64,000 nucleotides of DNA from Endoconidiophora laricicola (taxonomy: Eukaryota; Ascomycota; Sordariomycetes; Microascales; Ceratocystidaceae). Location: the NCBI GenBank assembly GCA_001640655.1, contig LXGT01000088.1, forward strand, positions 1 to 64,000, in the 5' to 3' direction. The notes under the pieces were generated by a model. That model made no database searches. It worked only from the letters and a program-made list of their open reading frames with translations, and was not told the origin of the DNA. The position numbers were made by a program, and so were the translations under genes. Shown here piece after piece: positions 60,470-64,000 of this stretch (positions within the stretch are counted from its first letter, which is position 1; the number at the start of each line of letters is the position of its first letter).

Positions 60470-61262
60470 TATCTACACTCTGCATAATCGGCATTCAGAG
60501 AATGACTGCTCAACGGCTCAAATTTCGACCATAAAACGGGATAATCGGGGACACAATATTATCGTCATTGACCAATTTGTGGTATTTAATCATTTGATGG
60601 TCTGATCTGCGTGAGTTTCAAAGTGTTATTCGGTTATCAAGCTACTGTACTTAGTTACATACATTCCTGGGTGGCTTTAATCGTGCTTATATACCCGGCT
60701 CGGTCTAAATCTTCCGTTAGGAGCTGAGTCGCATGACCGACGCTATCTTCATATGATAGCCTTTGTTAATTTTGTATGGTTTCGAGCTTGGTTCGGCCTC
60801 CTGCTCGGCTTGTGCCGCTATATCCCGACTATCTAAGAAGGAACAAGAGGAATTATAGAAGAAGAGAGTGCATAGGTTCATGGAACATCTACGCTCGTCG
60901 ATAGAGCCACATGTGGTGGTATTCGGCCTTATTATGTAGTCATGGTGTAGATGAGAGGAGGCCAGATTATCGTTCAAGCCGTACACTTCTCTCCGATCGG
61001 CGGCTATCAGAGCCAAAAGCCGAAGAGTCATAGGATATATGCAGATCTTTCGCCTACTGGAGGGGAATATATCTACGAAAACTTGTTTTTATAGACCAAT
61101 AACAATCAGTGCCTAGTTTATTCCAATGTTCTTACAATGATATTGTTAAATTATCGTTGCGGCGCAAAGAAACACAGTAGTTACATAGTAGACTCTAGCA
61201 TTAAGATAGTTGTGCTCTGTACAATACACAGTAATATGAATATGTCTATATCCGAACCCTAT
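60470..61262. other. intergenic region upstream of THI4
   Basis: No credible gene. An ORF at 60717-61031 on the minus strand resembles nothing known to me. The segment also includes the 3' flank of the dehydrogenase relic. Confidence 0.45.
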
Positions 61263-62125
61263 TTACAGCTCCCGCCCATACCGCGAGTTGAGGGCGTCTC
61301 TCTTCATCACAGAAACCTTAATAACTTCGTCTGTCAAGATATCTTCCGGGATAAAGTCCATAGCCCGGACCTCTAGATGGTACTTCCAGTACGGAACAAG
61401 CACCCTTCTCTACTGCTATAGAGCAGGATCTATCCGCATGACTATGGCTTCGCCGAAGTTCTCGGCTTTAGGGGCTCCTAGCGTCACACCGATGCAGTTT
61501 CCCTGGGATAGAACATCGCCTGTAATAGTAGCCAGAGAATATCTATGTGCCGTTTCCTTAGGGGCTGCAGATTCACGTGCCCAGGCACACGATATACTCA
61601 TGTCAAATGCCTTGGTGGCCGAAAACATGGAAAGATATGGCAAGCCGACTTGACCGACAGACGACAGAGAAAGAATAAGCGATCTTTCCTGGCCTTCCTC
61701 CTCACGGTGGGCTCGTGATAGCGGAATCATTCGTGCCGTAAGATGTGCCATGAATCGTGCATTAAGATTGATGATTCTACCGATATCTTCAGATGCGTAT
61801 GTCTGGAATTCGAGAAACGGCACCCCCGTAATGGGCATGCTGCCAACATTGCTAACAAGAATTGAAATGGCGATATCGCATTTCTCGAGGCTTTCTATAC
61901 AATCCGATATATCCTCTGCAGATGCTAACATAGCGTCCATAGTAACAGTAATGACTAATGCCCTCGGTACGAGTTTCGTGATATATAAAGTTGGGCCTCG
62001 GCGAGCTCGTCTGGTACATGTCCAAGCAATATCACGCCAAAACCGTGGCGAGCTAGGCTCAGTGCAATTCCAAGTCCGATTCCAGCGCTAGAACCAGTTA
62101 CCAAAACATACACAGGTAATTTCAT
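61263..62125 (-). pseudogene. short-chain dehydrogenase/reductase relic
   Basis: The start at 62125 (MKLPVYVLVTGSSAGIGLG) has an intact NAD(P)-binding TGxxxGIG motif and continues ALSLARHGFGVILLG. The frame shifts near 61980-61990, inside a TATATA run. It resumes as ISILVSNVGSMPI (NNAG position), LILSLSSVGQVGLPYLSMFSATKAF, then SLATITGDVLSQG. The catalytic tyrosine of the YxxxK motif reads Phe (FSATK). Two in-frame TAG codons at about 61410-61416 precede a well-conserved tail, YWKYHLEVRAMDFIPEDIL, ending at 61263. The protein would resemble the fungal hydroxysteroid-dehydrogenase-like/3-ketoacyl-reductase branch of SDRs. Frameshift, catalytic substitution and stops together indicate a pseudogene. 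Confidence 0.8.
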
Positions 62126-62596
62126 GCGCTTGTAAGCCACGAGGGGAGACTTGGGTATCTTGGGATGCAGTGTATAGAAGCGTCATCATGTATAGACTCC
62201 TTTTATGAGGACAGTAAGTCCGACTGTAGCAAAGGCGAAATGACATTGCCGCCACAGCTGTCATGATGATGACAAAGTAAAGAAATATATGAATTATGCC
62301 TCCAGGTTTGTCTACTCTACAAATGTTTATTTAGCGAGTCTACTGCGGTAAATATAGCAAGCGACATTCCGCTTGCTATATTTATACAAATAACATAACA
62401 TCAGCTGACATCAATTTCAAACCCTAACTCAAACGATGTTTACGTTACACAAGGGCAGTCAAGCAATAAAAAAAGATGGATATATTATTCAACAAATACC
62501 AAAGACTTTCATCAACCCAGTCAACTAGCTAACTAGCCTTTCCCAATCTCGTAATTCCATGTGATACACAAGTTACTAGATTTGGCCTCCTTATTA
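62126..62596. other. intergenic region between the SDR relic and the Ppo gene
   Basis: About 470 bases, the promoter side of the SDR relic and the 3' flank of the Ppo gene. It contains the hairpin at 62349-62384. Confidence 0.55.
62349..62384. repeat. perfect 15-bp inverted repeat (hairpin)
   Basis: TAAATATAGCAAGCG (62349-62363) and its exact complement (62370-62384) flank a 6-nt loop. It lies about 210 bases past the Ppo stop codon, so it could fold in the 3' untranslated RNA, or be a miniature foldback element. No target-site duplication was established. Confidence 0.8.
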
Positions 62597-64000
62597 TTAC
62601 TCCTCATCCCACATGACCTTCATGGTTTGTGGGAATGGCGTCATTTGGCTCCAGTTCTCATCTAAATAGACGAAGAACCCTCCAGCACGAGACACCTTCT
62701 TAAGCTCACCCTGAGGTCCAGGAACACGACGAATGTTTTTGCGCTTGAATAAGGCACGGAATAGCTCGGTGATGGCAACCTGACTGGCTCCTCGGCCGAG
62801 GCATGCATGCGGACCCTTGCCGTAATGAATGTACGAGTCAAGAGGCCGGCGCGGGTTCACTTCGTCAGGATTAGGGAAGTGGGTAGGGTCCCGTGCAGCA
62901 CCAACAAAGCTGACAAAGACATGGTCACCAGCCGTTATAGGAATAGCGCGGCCATCGTCTTCGATAATAGTGTCATCAACAGCAGCAGCTCGGTACGCTC
63001 CAAAAGTACCGGCCAAGCGCACACCTTCCATGGCATAGCCCAAAATCAGACAATTGGACTCTTCGGTGGCCGGAGCATGAGCTAGGTTATAGAGGATAGC
63101 CAAGTGAGACTTGCCAGCGTCTGACAGGTAGAAATCAACAGCCTGAGCAAAAACCTGGGCTTGGTTCGGTACCATGGCACCAGAAGTAGGAAGAACATGA
63201 GAATAGACAATCTCGCTGCTAGAGAAACCCTCCTTGATAAGTGCTTTGATAATATGCTTGCCATACACAGCTAGCGGCTCGTCCTTCTTGACAGCTTCGG
63301 CATACTTGGGAGACAAGCCAAGCTTGATAAGCTTAGTGTTCATAAGCAAAATACTGGCTAGTTTGTCACAAGCCTCCTTGGTGTACTGACGCAACGGAAA
63401 GCTCTTTGTAGGGTCCAGATCGAAGAAGATAGTCGTGAAGATGGCCGCCAGAATCTTGTACAGCTCTTGCTCACTGAAAATGCCGCCTGGGTTGCGCTCA
63501 GTTTTGAGTGGCAATGCAAAGATGCGGGCTGCGAAGTGGGTATGAGCCATATTACCATAATCACGAATGACGTCAACCTGCTGTGTCGCGCCTGTTCGAT
63601 AAGACTTGGAAGCAATCAAGTGCTCCGCTGTTTGGGCATAAAAGGCCTTTATATCGTCCAGCCAGCCATTGCGATACAGTAGCTGGCCCATGCACTTACG
63701 CTGCTGACCGTGAAAGGATGTATCGCCCGACAGCATGAAGTTGAGGCCACCAGAGCCCATCAAGAAACCAAGACCTTCGCCCCACGTGACCTTGTAGACA
63801 TCTGCGTTCTCCAGGACACGCTGCGCACCGCCATAGGTGGTGATATTCACACGCGATGGCTTAAATTCTGGGCGACCAAAGTCAAATTTGTCAGCCCGGT
63901 GCATAGAAGTAAGAATCTTGGCATTCTCGGGTGGAGTGACCATGGGGTAATGAGCGTAGACCGAGTTGTGCTTGAAGTGGTTGGGGAAAGCTCGCAAGAA
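62597..64000 (-). CDS. Ppo-type fatty-acid dioxygenase, C-terminal P450 part (runs off the window)
   Basis: About 467 residues of the C-terminal half are present; the 5' part lies beyond 64000. Ppo enzymes (psi-factor-producing oxygenases, linoleate diol synthases) join an N-terminal heme peroxidase/dioxygenase to a C-terminal P450 that rearranges the hydroperoxide, producing oxylipins that control sporulation. Family blocks are FPNHFKHNSVYAHYPMVTP, RVNITTYGGAQRVLENADVY, FMLSGDTSFHGQQRKCMGQL, QVDVIRDYGNMAHTHFAARI, and FFDLDPTKSFPLRQYT. The helix-I amide motif NQAQ is present, and the heme loop GKGPHACLGRGAS keeps its Cys ligand, unlike PpoC, which lacks it. A working diol-synthase-type P450 domain is therefore likely. 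No intron is seen in this part. Confidence 0.93.
   Translation of the reverse strand, partial: FLRAFPNHFKHNSVYAHYPMVTPPENAKILTSMHRADKFDFGRPEFKPSRVNITTYGGAQRVLENADVYKVTWGEGLGFLMGSGGLNFMLSGDTSFHGQQRKCMGQLLYRNGWLDDIKAFYAQTAEHLIASKSYRTGATQQVDVIRDYGNMAHTHFAARIFALPLKTERNPGGIFSEQELYKILAAIFTTIFFDLDPTKSFPLRQYTKEACDKLASILLMNTKLIKLGLSPKYAEAVKKDEPLAVYGKHIIKALIKEGFSSSEIVYSHVLPTSGAMVPNQAQVFAQAVDFYLSDAGKSHLAILYNLAHAPATEESNCLILGYAMEGVRLAGTFGAYRAAAVDDTIIEDDGRAIPITAGDHVFVSFVGAARDPTHFPNPDEVNPRRPLDSYIHYGKGPHACLGRGASQVAITELFRALFKRKNIRRVPGPQGELKKVSRAGGFFVYLDENWSQMTPFPQTMKVMWDEE

Noticed and set aside
60180..60494. Overlapping ORFs on both strands upstream of THI4
   Set aside because: They fall in the THI4 promoter and leader, and their composition does not look coding.
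1..64000. tRNA, rRNA, CRISPR arrays and biosynthetic gene clusters
   Set aside because: No tRNA T-arm pattern with matching arms was found by eye, no regularly spaced repeats exist, and the P450, SDR relic and Ppo gene are not linked to any synthase gene within the window.

Overview
The window looks like nuclear chromosomal DNA of a filamentous ascomycete (Pezizomycotina). Genes lie on both strands, carry short GT-AG introns (about 50-90 nt, a few longer), and encode typical Pezizomycotina families: a Ppo fatty-acid oxygenase, a rhodopsin-domain membrane protein, ARID-type Swi1, a fungal Cwh43 fusion, and a THI4 gene with a TPP-riboswitch-like leader. The Swi1 N-terminus reads like Sordariomycete homologues, but I can only suggest that class. 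All intron coordinates were worked out by eye from splice signals and reading-frame continuity; every multi-exon model given sums to a multiple of three except THI4, which carries a one-base shift.

Region 1 (1-17.7 kb) is gene-poor and AT-rich. It holds one clear intact gene, a secreted FAD-linked oxidase (6138-8417), and a decayed 5-oxoprolinase. The N-terminal half of that relic lies on the minus strand (about 2985 to 1755) and the C-terminal half on the plus strand (about 3700 to 5110), as expected if the N-terminal half was inverted in place. A dispersed repeat with an identical 35-nt core occurs at 749-850 and 13168-13268. Microsatellites, homopolymer runs and hairpins fill the rest.

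Region 2 (17.7-48.99 kb) is dense with housekeeping genes: a seven-helix membrane protein, a BTB protein, VPS41 (HOPS tethering complex) divergent from APC1 (anaphase-promoting complex), eIF3e divergent from mitochondrial ribosomal protein IMG2/mL49, SWI1 (SWI/SNF), an unrecognised three-exon gene, UTP6 (U3 processome) divergent from CWH43 (GPI-anchor lipid remodelling).

Region 3 (51-64 kb) has a five-exon cytochrome P450, an FG nucleoporin of the Nup42/Amo1 type with an unresolved N-terminus, a CUE-domain Cue3/ASCC2 homologue, THI4 (thiamin thiazole synthase) with a riboswitch-like leader, a short-chain dehydrogenase pseudogene, and the 3' part of a Ppo-type fatty-acid dioxygenase that runs off the right edge.

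The most interesting signals are the inverted 5-oxoprolinase relic, the THI4 locus (riboswitch-like element with an 11-bp competing helix plus a single-base frameshift), and the dehydrogenase that has lost its catalytic tyrosine and its reading frame. Three frame problems (NUP42, THI4, dehydrogenase) lie within 8 kb of each other, so indel errors in the assembly must be excluded before they are read as biology.
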